From positions 1-64,000 of the forward strand of contig JAHRVB010000091.1 of assembly GCA_019090895.1 (NCBI GenBank): a stretch of DNA of 64,000 bases, written 5' to 3'. The translations under genes and the position numbers were made by a program. The notes under the pieces are model-generated. The model was not told where the DNA came from. It did no database searches and saw only the letters and a program-made list of their open reading frames with translations. Source of the stretch: Kangiellaceae bacterium (GTDB taxonomy: Bacteria; Pseudomonadota; Gammaproteobacteria; Enterobacterales; Kangiellaceae). Positions 47,701 through 56,918 of the stretch are shown piece after piece; the stretch's first letter is position 1; the number at the start of each line of letters is the position of its first letter.

Positions 47701-50700
47701 ATGGCAATTGCTACATCAAGCATTTTCAAGCCCAGTGTTTTAACGATCGCACTATTTACCGCAGGAATGTCTGCTGGATTAGTCAGCGCGGCAGAGAAAC
47801 GAATAGACGTATCAGAATTGTCCAGTCAATTAACTGAATATAGAGTGGCATTGGCGCAAGAGGAAGGTAGTGAATCAAAAGTCATAGAAGGTGACGAAGA
47901 GAAAGTAAAATCTTCAGAGGATGAAACATCTGAAGGCGAGAGACTGGTAATCACTGGTTATCGCGGTAGTTTAATTCGCTCTCTTGATCAAAAGCGACAT
48001 GCTGATACAGTTTCGGAACATATTTCTGCAGATGATTTAGGTTCACTACCAGACATTTCGATTGCCGACGCGTTAACACGCTTACCCGGTATTTCAGCGG
48101 TTCGAACGGGTGGTCAAGCGGCAGAAATCAACATTCGTGGATTATCAGGTCCATTTATTTTAACGACCATGAATGGTCGCGAACAGACTTCGACCAGTGG
48201 TTCTCGTAGTGTTGCCTTTGATCAATATCCCTCGGAACTTATAGCATCAGGTACGGTTTATAAATCTCAAAAAGCATCTTTAATAGAAGGCGGTATCGCC
48301 GGTACTGTCGAGTTACAAACTGCGAGTCCATTGGCTAATCGAGAAGAACACACCTTCAACGTAAATGTTCGCGGTATGTTTAACGATCGCGCAGACGAAA
48401 TTACGGATTCTGATAGTATCGGAAACCGGCTGAGCTTTTCGTATCAAGGTAAGTTTGCAGACGATACCTTAGGTGTGTCGTTGGGTTATGCCAGACTAGA
48501 TCAACCTCATGTGTCTACTCAATTTATTGGCTTGCACTATGATGCCAATGAAGATTTCGACAACGATGATATCCCTGACATTCATTATAGTGAAGGTTTA
48601 GAATTACAACATAAGGGCGGAACAGAGTTAAGACAGGGTTACGTTGCCGCTATTGAATGGGCACCAACTGAAGATTTTGTGCTAAAAACGGATGCGTTTA
48701 TTTCTAAGTTCGATTCCGAACAGTTCGCTCGTGGTTTCAGAGTTAAATTTGGTGGTCCGAGCGCAAATTATTACAACCCAGTATTTGAGGGAAACAATGT
48801 AATAGGCGCTACGGTAGTTAGAACGCCAGGCAGTTGGACAAGAGTTGAAATCGTCAACGATGACGACACTAAAATTTCAGATATAAAAAACTACGGCATG
48901 AACGCTCAATGGAATTTGACCAACCAATTTACTTTAGCTGCCGACGCTACCTACTCAACAGCAGATAGCGATTTTCAAAACAGGTTACTTTGGTCATATG
49001 TCACAGAAGACTCTAGTGCTGCAAATCCAGTGTTTGATTCAAATGTTGCGATTAATTATCAACTAAATGGATTGAACAATGCTGATGTGAGTTTTAATCA
49101 AGATTTCACTAATCTCGGTCAGGTGATGGCGGCAAAATATGGCAGCTATCCTTACATTTACTCAGATGATCTCAGAGCCTTTAAGTTGGATGGGGTATAC
49201 GAGTTTAATAATAACGATTGGTTTAGTTCTGTAGAAATGGGTTACCGATACTCTGAACGTGATTATTCACGAGATCGAGCTGTTTTCCAATACGGTGATG
49301 AAGGCGCTGTATCGAGTACAGAAGGTCCTTATCAATTAACCGCCGATGTAGCTACGTCAACTGGCTTTTCTGGAGAGTTCGCTCATTTCCCTGATTATCT
49401 AGCGATCGACATTGACGCTGTTCTAGCAGGTTGGCTGCCGGGCGGTGCTCAGGCTGGAAAATCATGGGATGACGACTGGACACTGACACAAAGTGGCAAT
49501 GTGTACGAAAATATTACCGCTGGTTATTTTCAAGCAAATATTGATACGGAAATAGGCAATACGCCAGTAACAGGTAATATCGGACTTCGAGTTGTTTATA
49601 CGGACCAATCTGCCACTACCTTGCAAGATGTCGGTGGTGACGTCACTCTTGGCGCACAAAATATCATTGATGATTTTGGTGTCATTAACGGTGATTTCGC
49701 ACCGGGTATTCTCGGTGTCAAATTTACTGATTATTTGCCATCTATGAATTTGAACTTCAAAATTACTGATAACTCTCAAATCAGAGTGGCAGCTGCAAGA
49801 GTAATGTCTCGTCCGCCAATTGAACGCTTGTCTTCGACTCTCGGTGGCACCTATTCGGAACTATCATCTGACATAGAAACGGTCGCTCGATTTGATGCCA
49901 ATAACGACAACAATCCTACTTTAAGACCTTTTAAAGCAGATCAATTGGATATTTCATACGAATATTATTTTGACAAAACTGACGGCGCATTTGTCGCAGC
50001 TGTTTTCTATAAGGATATTAAGTCGTTTATCGATACATTCGCAACGCCTAACTACGATTTTGCAGGCAACGGTTTTAGTGTTCTTGAAACCTATATCGAT
50101 CCTGACTACGATGATCAAGGATCAGGTGTTCCGGCGCCAGAACTTGAAGTTATTAATGGAACTTATACCACTGCGGTCAATAATACTGAAGGCGGTTATA
50201 TGGCCGGTTTAGAACTTGCCTACACGCAGGTGTTTTCTATGTTACCGGAACCTTGGTCCGGTTTGGGGGTAACCATGAGTTATGCGTATACCGATAGCGA
50301 AGTCTCTCGTTATGTTTCTGATATTCCTGGTGAAGTGGACGACGATACACGCTACGGAGGAACGACTCTAGACATTCCGGTTGAAGGACTTTCAAGAGAT
50401 GTAATCAGCGCCACTTTATTCTACGAATACAAAAATTTCGAAACGCGTATTAACGCTCGCTACCGCTCTGAGTTTGTTCATAGTCAAATAGCGGTGAACC
50501 GACAAGTGACTTATTTTGATGCAGAAACGGTTTTGGATTATCAAGCTTCTTACGCATTTAATGATTATGGAACGATTTTATTTCAAGTGAATAATCTCAC
50601 TGACCAATCGAATAAATCGTATTTTGGATCGAGAGCGCAAACCGGAACGATTCAACTATTTGGCCGTCAATTTTTCTTGGGTATGACTTATCAATTCTAA
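47701..50700 (+). CDS. TonB-dependent receptor, oligosaccharide type
   Basis: Outer-membrane receptor expected to import maltodextrins with energy from TonB. The ATG at 47701 is chosen because AGGGGAG lies 8 bases upstream and the signal peptide then starts properly (IFKPSVLTIALFTAGM); the frame opens at 47638. The 999-aa precursor has an acidic linker (about 30-90), the TonB-box-like RLVITGYRGS, a plug (ISIADALTRLPGISAVRTGGQ, INIRGLSGPFILTTMNGREQ) and a large barrel ending in aromatic QF. The plug pattern is that of the Xanthomonas/Caulobacter carbohydrate receptors. It is followed by the pullulanase gene at 59 bases. Confidence 0.93.
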   Translation: MAIATSSIFKPSVLTIALFTAGMSAGLVSAAEKRIDVSELSSQLTEYRVALAQEEGSESKVIEGDEEKVKSSEDETSEGERLVITGYRGSLIRSLDQKRHADTVSEHISADDLGSLPDISIADALTRLPGISAVRTGGQAAEINIRGLSGPFILTTMNGREQTSTSGSRSVAFDQYPSELIASGTVYKSQKASLIEGGIAGTVELQTASPLANREEHTFNVNVRGMFNDRADEITDSDSIGNRLSFSYQGKFADDTLGVSLGYARLDQPHVSTQFIGLHYDANEDFDNDDIPDIHYSEGLELQHKGGTELRQGYVAAIEWAPTEDFVLKTDAFISKFDSEQFARGFRVKFGGPSANYYNPVFEGNNVIGATVVRTPGSWTRVEIVNDDDTKISDIKNYGMNAQWNLTNQFTLAADATYSTADSDFQNRLLWSYVTEDSSAANPVFDSNVAINYQLNGLNNADVSFNQDFTNLGQVMAAKYGSYPYIYSDDLRAFKLDGVYEFNNNDWFSSVEMGYRYSERDYSRDRAVFQYGDEGAVSSTEGPYQLTADVATSTGFSGEFAHFPDYLAIDIDAVLAGWLPGGAQAGKSWDDDWTLTQSGNVYENITAGYFQANIDTEIGNTPVTGNIGLRVVYTDQSATTLQDVGGDVTLGAQNIIDDFGVINGDFAPGILGVKFTDYLPSMNLNFKITDNSQIRVAAARVMSRPPIERLSSTLGGTYSELSSDIETVARFDANNDNNPTLRPFKADQLDISYEYYFDKTDGAFVAAVFYKDIKSFIDTFATPNYDFAGNGFSVLETYIDPDYDDQGSGVPAPELEVINGTYTTAVNNTEGGYMAGLELAYTQVFSMLPEPWSGLGVTMSYAYTDSEVSRYVSDIPGEVDDDTRYGGTTLDIPVEGLSRDVISATLFYEYKNFETRINARYRSEFVHSQIAVNRQVTYFDAETVLDYQASYAFNDYGTILFQVNNLTDQSNKSYFGSRAQTGTIQLFGRQFFLGMTYQF

Positions 50701-50759
50701 TGTTAAGTGAACTTAAAATAAGCGACCTAATAAATTAAAAAAATAATTGGAGATTATCC

Positions 50760-53700
50760 ATGAATAGTTTGACCAAGAAATTAACTCATAGTTTTATCTA
50801 TATTCTGTTTCCGCTGGTGTTAGCAAGTTTAGCGGGCTGTGGAACTGACTCAGTTGAAAGCGGTGAAGAACTGCTCTTTTGTAGTTTGCCACTGATTCCC
50901 GATGCTGCGGGAACATCGTGTGTGTCGCCACCGGCGCTTGTGTGTACCGCACCGCTATTTCCTAACGAACTAAATAACGAATGTATTTCAGGCTATAACC
51001 CCAACGAACCTGACCCGAGTGTTACGGCTGGTGACAACGAAGCGATCATATTTTACAACCGGGCCGATAAAGGGGCTTCAAACGCATCAGATTCTACCGA
51101 TTATGAAGGCTACACGCTGCACACTTGGAATAACGGGACGTGTGATGCATACGCTGCACCTTATGATGAATCAAGCTGGGGTGTAACTCATGTATATGAC
51201 GATATTGATCCCGTTTACGGAGCATACTGGATCATTCCGCTTGAAGAAGGGCATGATGGTTGTGGTAATTTTATTATTCATATCGGCAGCGATGATGCGG
51301 GAAAAGAAACCAATGATAATCAAATGATCTTAGATCAGGATGATGAAAGATTTACCCGCATGAATTGGTTTATTTCGGGTCAGCAAACGGCTTTTGAATT
51401 TCCTATTTCAACACTCGGTCCTCAACCACTAGCTATAGAAGGTGCGGCAGCTCATTGGATTGATACCAACACGATTGTTTGGAATGTTTCGGATATCGAT
51501 TCAGTGAATGAAGTGAAACTGCATCATTCAGCAACTGCTGGTATTGAAGCTGACTTAGATAATCAAGTAAATGGAACTGCACTGACATTGTTGGCAATCG
51601 AACAAACGGCTGAACAGCAAGCTGCTTTTCCTCTAACCGCCGATTGGGCTGCTTTTACTACTGAGTCTTCTGCTGATGAAGTAAAAGTAATCCTAAAAAA
51701 TGAGTTAGTTGTTGCTGCTTACGATGCTGAGAACAATGCATTTGAAGCAACCTATGTGCAAGCCGCTAAGGTACTCGACGATTTATATACATCTGCTGAA
51801 AACGATGCTGACGAAGCTCAGTTAGGCGTTGTCTATGAAGGAGAGAATATCACTGCTAATCTTTGGGCACCTACCGCTCAAAATATCATGTTAAATGTGT
51901 ATGATGCAGAAAAGAATCTTGTAAGTGCTAATCAAATGACAGAAGACAGTATTACTGGGATTTGGAGTTTCGCTGGTGGTTCGAGTTTAGACCGACAGTA
52001 TTTCCAATATGAGTTAACGGTTTATCATTCACAAAATAATGCCATTGAAACGGTGACTACTTCTGACCCCTATTCGGTGAGTTTATCGACCAATGGAATG
52101 TATTCTCAATTTGTGAATTTGAATGATGCCGATTTGAAACCTGAAGGTTGGGATGGTCACACAGTTCCTGTGATTTCCGAGTTAGAAGATGCCGTCATTT
52201 ACGAAGGCCATGTACGTGACTTTAGTGTGCTAGACGATAGTACGACCGAAGCAAATCGAGGTAAATACTTAGCTTTTACCGAAACAACTTCTGTACCTAT
52301 GATGCATTTGGCAGACTTAGCTGCGAACGGACTAACTCATTTTCAGTTACTACCCATCAATGATATTGCAAGTATTGGTGAAGACCCTACGAGAATCGTA
52401 GATGTAACGGATACCGTAGGCGACTTATGTACTATCAATGCTGATGCGCCAGTTTGTGATGTTAATAGTGACTCTGAAACATTACTTTCAGTATTAGAAG
52501 GCTACAATTCTTTTTCTGAAGATGCACAGGCATTGGTTGAATCAATGCGAGGTCTGGATTCATTCAACTGGGGTTACGACCCTAAACATTTTAATGCGCC
52601 TGATGGTATTTATGCATCAAGTGCAGAAGGTGAAGTGCGGATTATGGAAATGCGCGCCATGGTCCAATCGCTTCATGATATTGGATTAAGAGTGAATATG
52701 GACGTTGTTTACAACCACACTAATTCAGGTGGTTTGTGGGATAACTCTGTACTCGATAAAGTCGTACCTGGTTATTATCAAAGTCGTGATTTGGTTTCTG
52801 GTGGAATTTTGAATTCTACTTGTTGCAGTGATACAGCACTTGAACATCGAATGATGGACAAGCTGATGTCAGATTCTTTACTTCAGTGGACTGAACAATA
52901 TGCTATTGATGGATTTAGATTTGACATTATGAGCCATGGTTCGGTTGAACAAATGATGGCCGCTAGAGAAGCTGTGAGAACGATTGATAGTGATACATTT
53001 TTCTACGGAGAAGGCTGGCCAAGAGATGGACGCGGTTTTGAAGCGGCTACTCAATTTAATTTAGCTGGTACTGAAATTTCGACTTTTAATGACAGATTAA
53101 GAGAAGGTGTTAGAAATGGTGCGTTATTTAACGAAGAGGGTAACTTAAACGACCAAGATATCGTTATGTTAGGCATGGCAGGAACACTAGCGGACTACGT
53201 TCTAAAAGGTAGCTCCGGAACTGTTTCGAGCGGTAGTAGTTTCAATCCCTCTTCATATGCTGAAGACCCTGCGGATGTCATTAACTATGTATCTAAACAT
53301 GATGATAGAGCGTTGTGGGATCAACTGCAGTATGTGTTAGATATTGGCATAACTGCGAGTGAGAGAGTTCGAATTCAAAATGTTGCAGCAACGATTCCAC
53401 TCATGAGTCAAGGCATTCCATTTTTACAAATGGGCGGTGATCTCATTCGTTCTAAATCAATGGACAGAAACAGTTATGATTCAGGTGACTGGTTCAACAA
53501 AATCGATTTTACAATGGAACACAATAATTGGAATGTTGGGTTACCGTTAGCACAAGATAATGGTAGTGATTGGGAAATGATTGTTGGTATTTCAACAAGC
53601 CCGAATACCCAAACGTTCATGTCGGACACGATGTTTGCATCCAATGTCTTTAAGGAATTTCTAAGCATACGAAGAGACAGTAAGTTGTTCCGTCTAAATA

Positions 53701-55055
53701 CTGCTGAAGATATTATGTCACGAGTAGGTTTCCATAATATCGGTCGAACTCAAACTCAAGGACTCATCGTTATGAGTATTGATGATGGGATTGAATTGAC
53801 TGACTTAGACCCTGCTAATGATGCAATCGTTGTTGTGGTTAACGGCTCAGATTCAGAGTTATCTCATGCAGTTTCGACCGCCACAGGTTTTACTCTACAT
53901 ACAACTCAGCAAGGGTCTTCAGATCCAATCGTGACAACATCTAGTTTCTCTGAAAGTGAGGGTGAAGGAACGTTCACAGTTCCGGCGAGAACTACTGCTG
54001 TTTTTGTTAAAGTTCAAGGTGAAACTCAAGGAGAAGGGCTGTCGGCTCTAGCAACTATTGGTGCACCTGATGTCGTTCCATACGCAGATACAGAAGTATT
54101 TGTTCGCGGATCAATGAACGGCTGGAGTACCAACAATCAATTCGAATACAAGGGTGATGGAATTTACCAAGCAAGAATTGATTTAACTGCCGACACAGAG
54201 TACGAGTTTAAAATTGCGTCGGAAGATTGGAACACTGTTGACTTTGGTTCAAACGAGCAGGCGGTGACATTTGATGTCGATAAAGTGCTCGGTCGTTCCG
54301 AATCTAATATGTTCTTTACGTCTAGCGAAGACGAATCTTATTTATTCCAAATCGATGCGTCAGATTCAGAAGCGCCAATATTAAATGTGAGTCTTCCAAC
54401 CAAAGTCTATTTGCGCGGCGGAATGAATGACTGGGGTACAGCTTCACCTATGAGTTACTTAGGTAACGATGTTTATAGTGTAGTGTTTGATATTCAAGCA
54501 ACAGGTGTTACTGAGTTTAAGATTGCTTCTGAAGATTGGAGTACTTTTAACTACGGTACTTTTGATGCTGAAGACGATACTGTTACCGAAGGTGTAGAAA
54601 AACTACTCGCTTATAATGCTGGCAACCTATTTATGGATTTCTTAGAAACTGGAGAGTTCACGTTTATCTTTGATTTCTCTGATTCTGAGGCGCCTTTATT
54701 GAATGTTCATAAAACTCAAATGTTTGATGCAACAGCGGTATTTGTTCGAGGTGATATGAATGATTGGTCCGAGGCCGACGAAATGGTTTACCTTGGCGAA
54801 TCAATTTATTCTGCTGATATCGCTTTGACTGCTGAAATTTATGGTTTTAAAGTCGCGTCGTCAGATTGGTCAACGGTCGACTTTGGAGCCACTGGTGGAG
54901 AAGAGGCAATAACCTTCGGGGATACAAAGAGTCTTATTGTCTCAGGAGCCAATATGTCTGTAGAAATTACTGAAGATGGTACCTACCGATTCGAGTTAAG
55001 CGGACCTGATAATACCGCTCCTACATTAACCGTGACTCAGTTGCCAACGAACTAA
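50760..55055 (+). CDS. lipoprotein pullulanase (GH13 alpha-1,6-glucosidase) with three C-terminal repeat domains
   Basis: Debranching enzyme cutting alpha-1,6 links of pullulan, amylopectin or glycogen at the cell surface. The 1431-aa protein has a lipobox LASLAGC (Cys27), a short Cys-rich segment (40-80), a PUD/CBM41-like domain (AIIFYNRADKG onward), a CBM48-like domain (ENITANLWAPTAQNIMLNVYD) and the GH13 core: NMDVVYNHTN, nucleophile Asp722 (DGFRFDIMS), acid/base Glu751 (FFYGEGWP), and His847-Asp848 in NYVSKHDDRALWD. Three copies of a beta-sandwich-like unit follow, each opening V-F/Y-V/L-RG-x-MN-x-W at residues 1113, 1216 and 1327, probably carbohydrate-binding. RBS GGAG is well placed. 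Confidence 0.93.
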   Translation: MNSLTKKLTHSFIYILFPLVLASLAGCGTDSVESGEELLFCSLPLIPDAAGTSCVSPPALVCTAPLFPNELNNECISGYNPNEPDPSVTAGDNEAIIFYNRADKGASNASDSTDYEGYTLHTWNNGTCDAYAAPYDESSWGVTHVYDDIDPVYGAYWIIPLEEGHDGCGNFIIHIGSDDAGKETNDNQMILDQDDERFTRMNWFISGQQTAFEFPISTLGPQPLAIEGAAAHWIDTNTIVWNVSDIDSVNEVKLHHSATAGIEADLDNQVNGTALTLLAIEQTAEQQAAFPLTADWAAFTTESSADEVKVILKNELVVAAYDAENNAFEATYVQAAKVLDDLYTSAENDADEAQLGVVYEGENITANLWAPTAQNIMLNVYDAEKNLVSANQMTEDSITGIWSFAGGSSLDRQYFQYELTVYHSQNNAIETVTTSDPYSVSLSTNGMYSQFVNLNDADLKPEGWDGHTVPVISELEDAVIYEGHVRDFSVLDDSTTEANRGKYLAFTETTSVPMMHLADLAANGLTHFQLLPINDIASIGEDPTRIVDVTDTVGDLCTINADAPVCDVNSDSETLLSVLEGYNSFSEDAQALVESMRGLDSFNWGYDPKHFNAPDGIYASSAEGEVRIMEMRAMVQSLHDIGLRVNMDVVYNHTNSGGLWDNSVLDKVVPGYYQSRDLVSGGILNSTCCSDTALEHRMMDKLMSDSLLQWTEQYAIDGFRFDIMSHGSVEQMMAAREAVRTIDSDTFFYGEGWPRDGRGFEAATQFNLAGTEISTFNDRLREGVRNGALFNEEGNLNDQDIVMLGMAGTLADYVLKGSSGTVSSGSSFNPSSYAEDPADVINYVSKHDDRALWDQLQYVLDIGITASERVRIQNVAATIPLMSQGIPFLQMGGDLIRSKSMDRNSYDSGDWFNKIDFTMEHNNWNVGLPLAQDNGSDWEMIVGISTSPNTQTFMSDTMFASNVFKEFLSIRRDSKLFRLNTAEDIMSRVGFHNIGRTQTQGLIVMSIDDGIELTDLDPANDAIVVVVNGSDSELSHAVSTATGFTLHTTQQGSSDPIVTTSSFSESEGEGTFTVPARTTAVFVKVQGETQGEGLSALATIGAPDVVPYADTEVFVRGSMNGWSTNNQFEYKGDGIYQARIDLTADTEYEFKIASEDWNTVDFGSNEQAVTFDVDKVLGRSESNMFFTSSEDESYLFQIDASDSEAPILNVSLPTKVYLRGGMNDWGTASPMSYLGNDVYSVVFDIQATGVTEFKIASEDWSTFNYGTFDAEDDTVTEGVEKLLAYNAGNLFMDFLETGEFTFIFDFSDSEAPLLNVHKTQMFDATAVFVRGDMNDWSEADEMVYLGESIYSADIALTAEIYGFKVASSDWSTVDFGATGGEEAITFGDTKSLIVSGANMSVEITEDGTYRFELSGPDNTAPTLTVTQLPTN

Positions 55056-55071
55056 AGTTAATAGTTCAAAA

Positions 55072-55098
55072 ATCCCCGGAAATCTAATGGCCGGGGAT
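55072..55098. other. GC-rich hairpin after the pullulanase gene
   Basis: ATCCCCGG pairs perfectly with CCGGGGAT around an 11-base loop, 17 bases after the stop codon. No T-run follows on the plus strand, so it is more likely a transcript-stabilising or processing hairpin than a terminator. Confidence 0.5.
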
Positions 55099-55134
55099 AA
55101 CTATTCTAGTTACAAACTCGATTAGGAATATTTG

Positions 55135-55160
55135 AGATTGGTTTTTAATAACCAATCTTT
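55135..55160 (+). terminator. hairpin with short T-tract before the alpha-glucosidase gene
   Basis: Perfect 9-bp stem AGATTGGTT / AACCAATCT with a 6-base loop, followed by TT. It ends 33 bases before the next start codon. It could be a weak terminator or attenuator between pullulanase and alpha-glucosidase. Confidence 0.5.
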
Positions 55161-55190
55161 AGTGACGCATATAAAATATAAGGTAAAAGA

Positions 55191-56816
55191 ATGAATCAGA
55201 ACTCATGGTGGCGAGGAGCCGTCATTTACCAAATCTACCCGCGTAGTTTAAAAGATACGAGCGGTGATGGTATTGGCGACCTACCAGGAATAATAGAAAA
55301 GTTGGACTACATCGCTGAACTCGGTGTTGATGCAATTTGGATATCACCTTTCTTCAAATCGCCTATGAAAGATTTTGGTTACGACATTAGCGATTATCGA
55401 GAAATTGACCCGCTGTTTGGAAATCTATCTGATTTTGATCGGCTTATAGAAAAAGCACACAATCTCAATATCAAAGTGATTATTGATCAAGTTCTTAGCC
55501 ACACATCTGATCAACATCAGTGGTTTTTAGAAAGCAGACAAAGTATCGAAAACGCGAAGGCTGATTGGTATGTTTGGGCAGATGCAAACGACGATGGTAC
55601 GCCGCCTAATAATTGGCTATCGATTTTTGGTGGTGGAGCGTGGCAATGGGAACCACGGCGTAAGCAATACTATTTGCATAACTTTTTAGATAGCCAACCC
55701 GACTTAAATTTTCACAATCCCGAAGTGCAAAAAGCGACCCTAGAAAATATTGAGTTTTGGTTAAAACGTGGTGTCGATGGTTTTCGTTTGGACGCTATTA
55801 ATTTTTGTTTTCACGATAAGCAATTAAGAGATAACCCAGCGAAGCCAGTTTCAGAAAGACAAGGGCGAGGTTTTAGCCCGGACAATCCATACGCATTTCA
55901 ATACCACTATTACAATAATACTCAACCGGAAAACGTGGAGTTTATCGAATCTATCCGAGCACTGTTAGATCAATATCCCGGAGCGGCAGCTTTAGGTGAA
56001 ATTTCGTCAGAAGATTCTTTAGCGACAATGGCTGAATACACTCAGGGTGAAGAACGACTTCATATGGGTTACAGCTTTGAATTGTTAACTAGCGATTTTT
56101 CTGCAGAATATATTCGAAAAACCGTTGAAACGCTTGAACAAAATATGACCGAAGGTTGGCCTTGTTGGGCAATTAGTAATCATGATGTTACACGCGTGGT
56201 AAGTCGGTGGGGTTGCTCTGGAAATAACGAACAAAAAGCGAAAATGTTAACGGCTTTACTTTGCAGCTTAAGAGGTACAATATGTAGCTATCAAGGGGAG
56301 GAGTTAGGCTTAAATGAAGCTGAAATTAACTTCGAACAGTTACAAGACCCTTATGGAATAACATTTTGGCCGACCTTCAAAGGAAGGGATGGCTGTCGAA
56401 CTCCCATGCCTTGGCATGACTCTCAGAATAATGCCGGATTTTCAGACGGTGTACCTTGGTTGCCTATACCAAAAGAACACCAAACAAAATCCGTTAGCAA
56501 GCAACAACTAGACCAAAATTCCGTTCTAAATAGTTTCAAGCATTTTTTAAAGTGGCGAAAAAATTATCCAACTTTGATTTCTGGTGCAATTGAATTCATT
56601 GAAACGGAAGAGCCTGTATTGGTATTCAATCGAACGTTGAATGATCAACAGACTATTGTTGGATTTAATTTATCAAACCAAACCAGTAAGACTTTATTAA
56701 ACCTAGAGGGAAGTTTAGAAGAATTCTCCAATCACGGTTTATCCAGCGGAAGTTATTCCGGTGGCGAATTAACTTTACCTCCATTCGGCTGCTATTTTGC
56801 CGAATTAAAAAGTTAA
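55191..56816 (+). CDS. GH13 alpha-glucosidase (oligo-1,6-glucosidase/maltase type)
   Basis: A 541-aa cytoplasmic or periplasmic exo-acting glycosidase; no signal peptide is seen, so cytoplasm is likely. It should release glucose from maltose and maltodextrins. The start NSWWRGAVIYQIYPRSLKDTS with GDGIGDLPGIIEKLDYI is typical of GH13 subfamilies 17/23/31. Catalytic residues: nucleophile Asp201 (VDGFRLDAINF), acid/base Glu270 (ALGEISSED) and Asp332 (ISNHDVTRVVSRW). Region I has IDQVLSHTSDQHQWF. QYHYYNNTQPENVEFI is close to proteobacterial alpha-glucosidases. The glucose formed would be phosphorylated by the Glk encoded at 41-42 kb. The GTAAAAGA stretch before the ATG can serve as ribosome site. 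Confidence 0.93.
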   Translation: MNQNSWWRGAVIYQIYPRSLKDTSGDGIGDLPGIIEKLDYIAELGVDAIWISPFFKSPMKDFGYDISDYREIDPLFGNLSDFDRLIEKAHNLNIKVIIDQVLSHTSDQHQWFLESRQSIENAKADWYVWADANDDGTPPNNWLSIFGGGAWQWEPRRKQYYLHNFLDSQPDLNFHNPEVQKATLENIEFWLKRGVDGFRLDAINFCFHDKQLRDNPAKPVSERQGRGFSPDNPYAFQYHYYNNTQPENVEFIESIRALLDQYPGAAALGEISSEDSLATMAEYTQGEERLHMGYSFELLTSDFSAEYIRKTVETLEQNMTEGWPCWAISNHDVTRVVSRWGCSGNNEQKAKMLTALLCSLRGTICSYQGEELGLNEAEINFEQLQDPYGITFWPTFKGRDGCRTPMPWHDSQNNAGFSDGVPWLPIPKEHQTKSVSKQQLDQNSVLNSFKHFLKWRKNYPTLISGAIEFIETEEPVLVFNRTLNDQQTIVGFNLSNQTSKTLLNLEGSLEEFSNHGLSSGSYSGGELTLPPFGCYFAELKS

Positions 56817-56844
56817 AGAATTAAAGCATTAAAGAATTAGAGCA
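56813..56844. repeat. two tandem 16-bp copies over the alpha-glucosidase stop codon
   Basis: TTAAAGAATTAAAGCA is followed directly by TTAAAGAATTAGAGCA, one base different. The first copy includes the TAA stop of the alpha-glucosidase gene. It looks like a local slippage product in AT-rich sequence; no function is evident. Confidence 0.7.
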
Positions 56845-56918
56845 TTAATTATTTGATGTCAAAAAGGCACAAATTAATCACGAGTACTAACTAAACATAA
56901 AAACTAAAGGGGATATAG

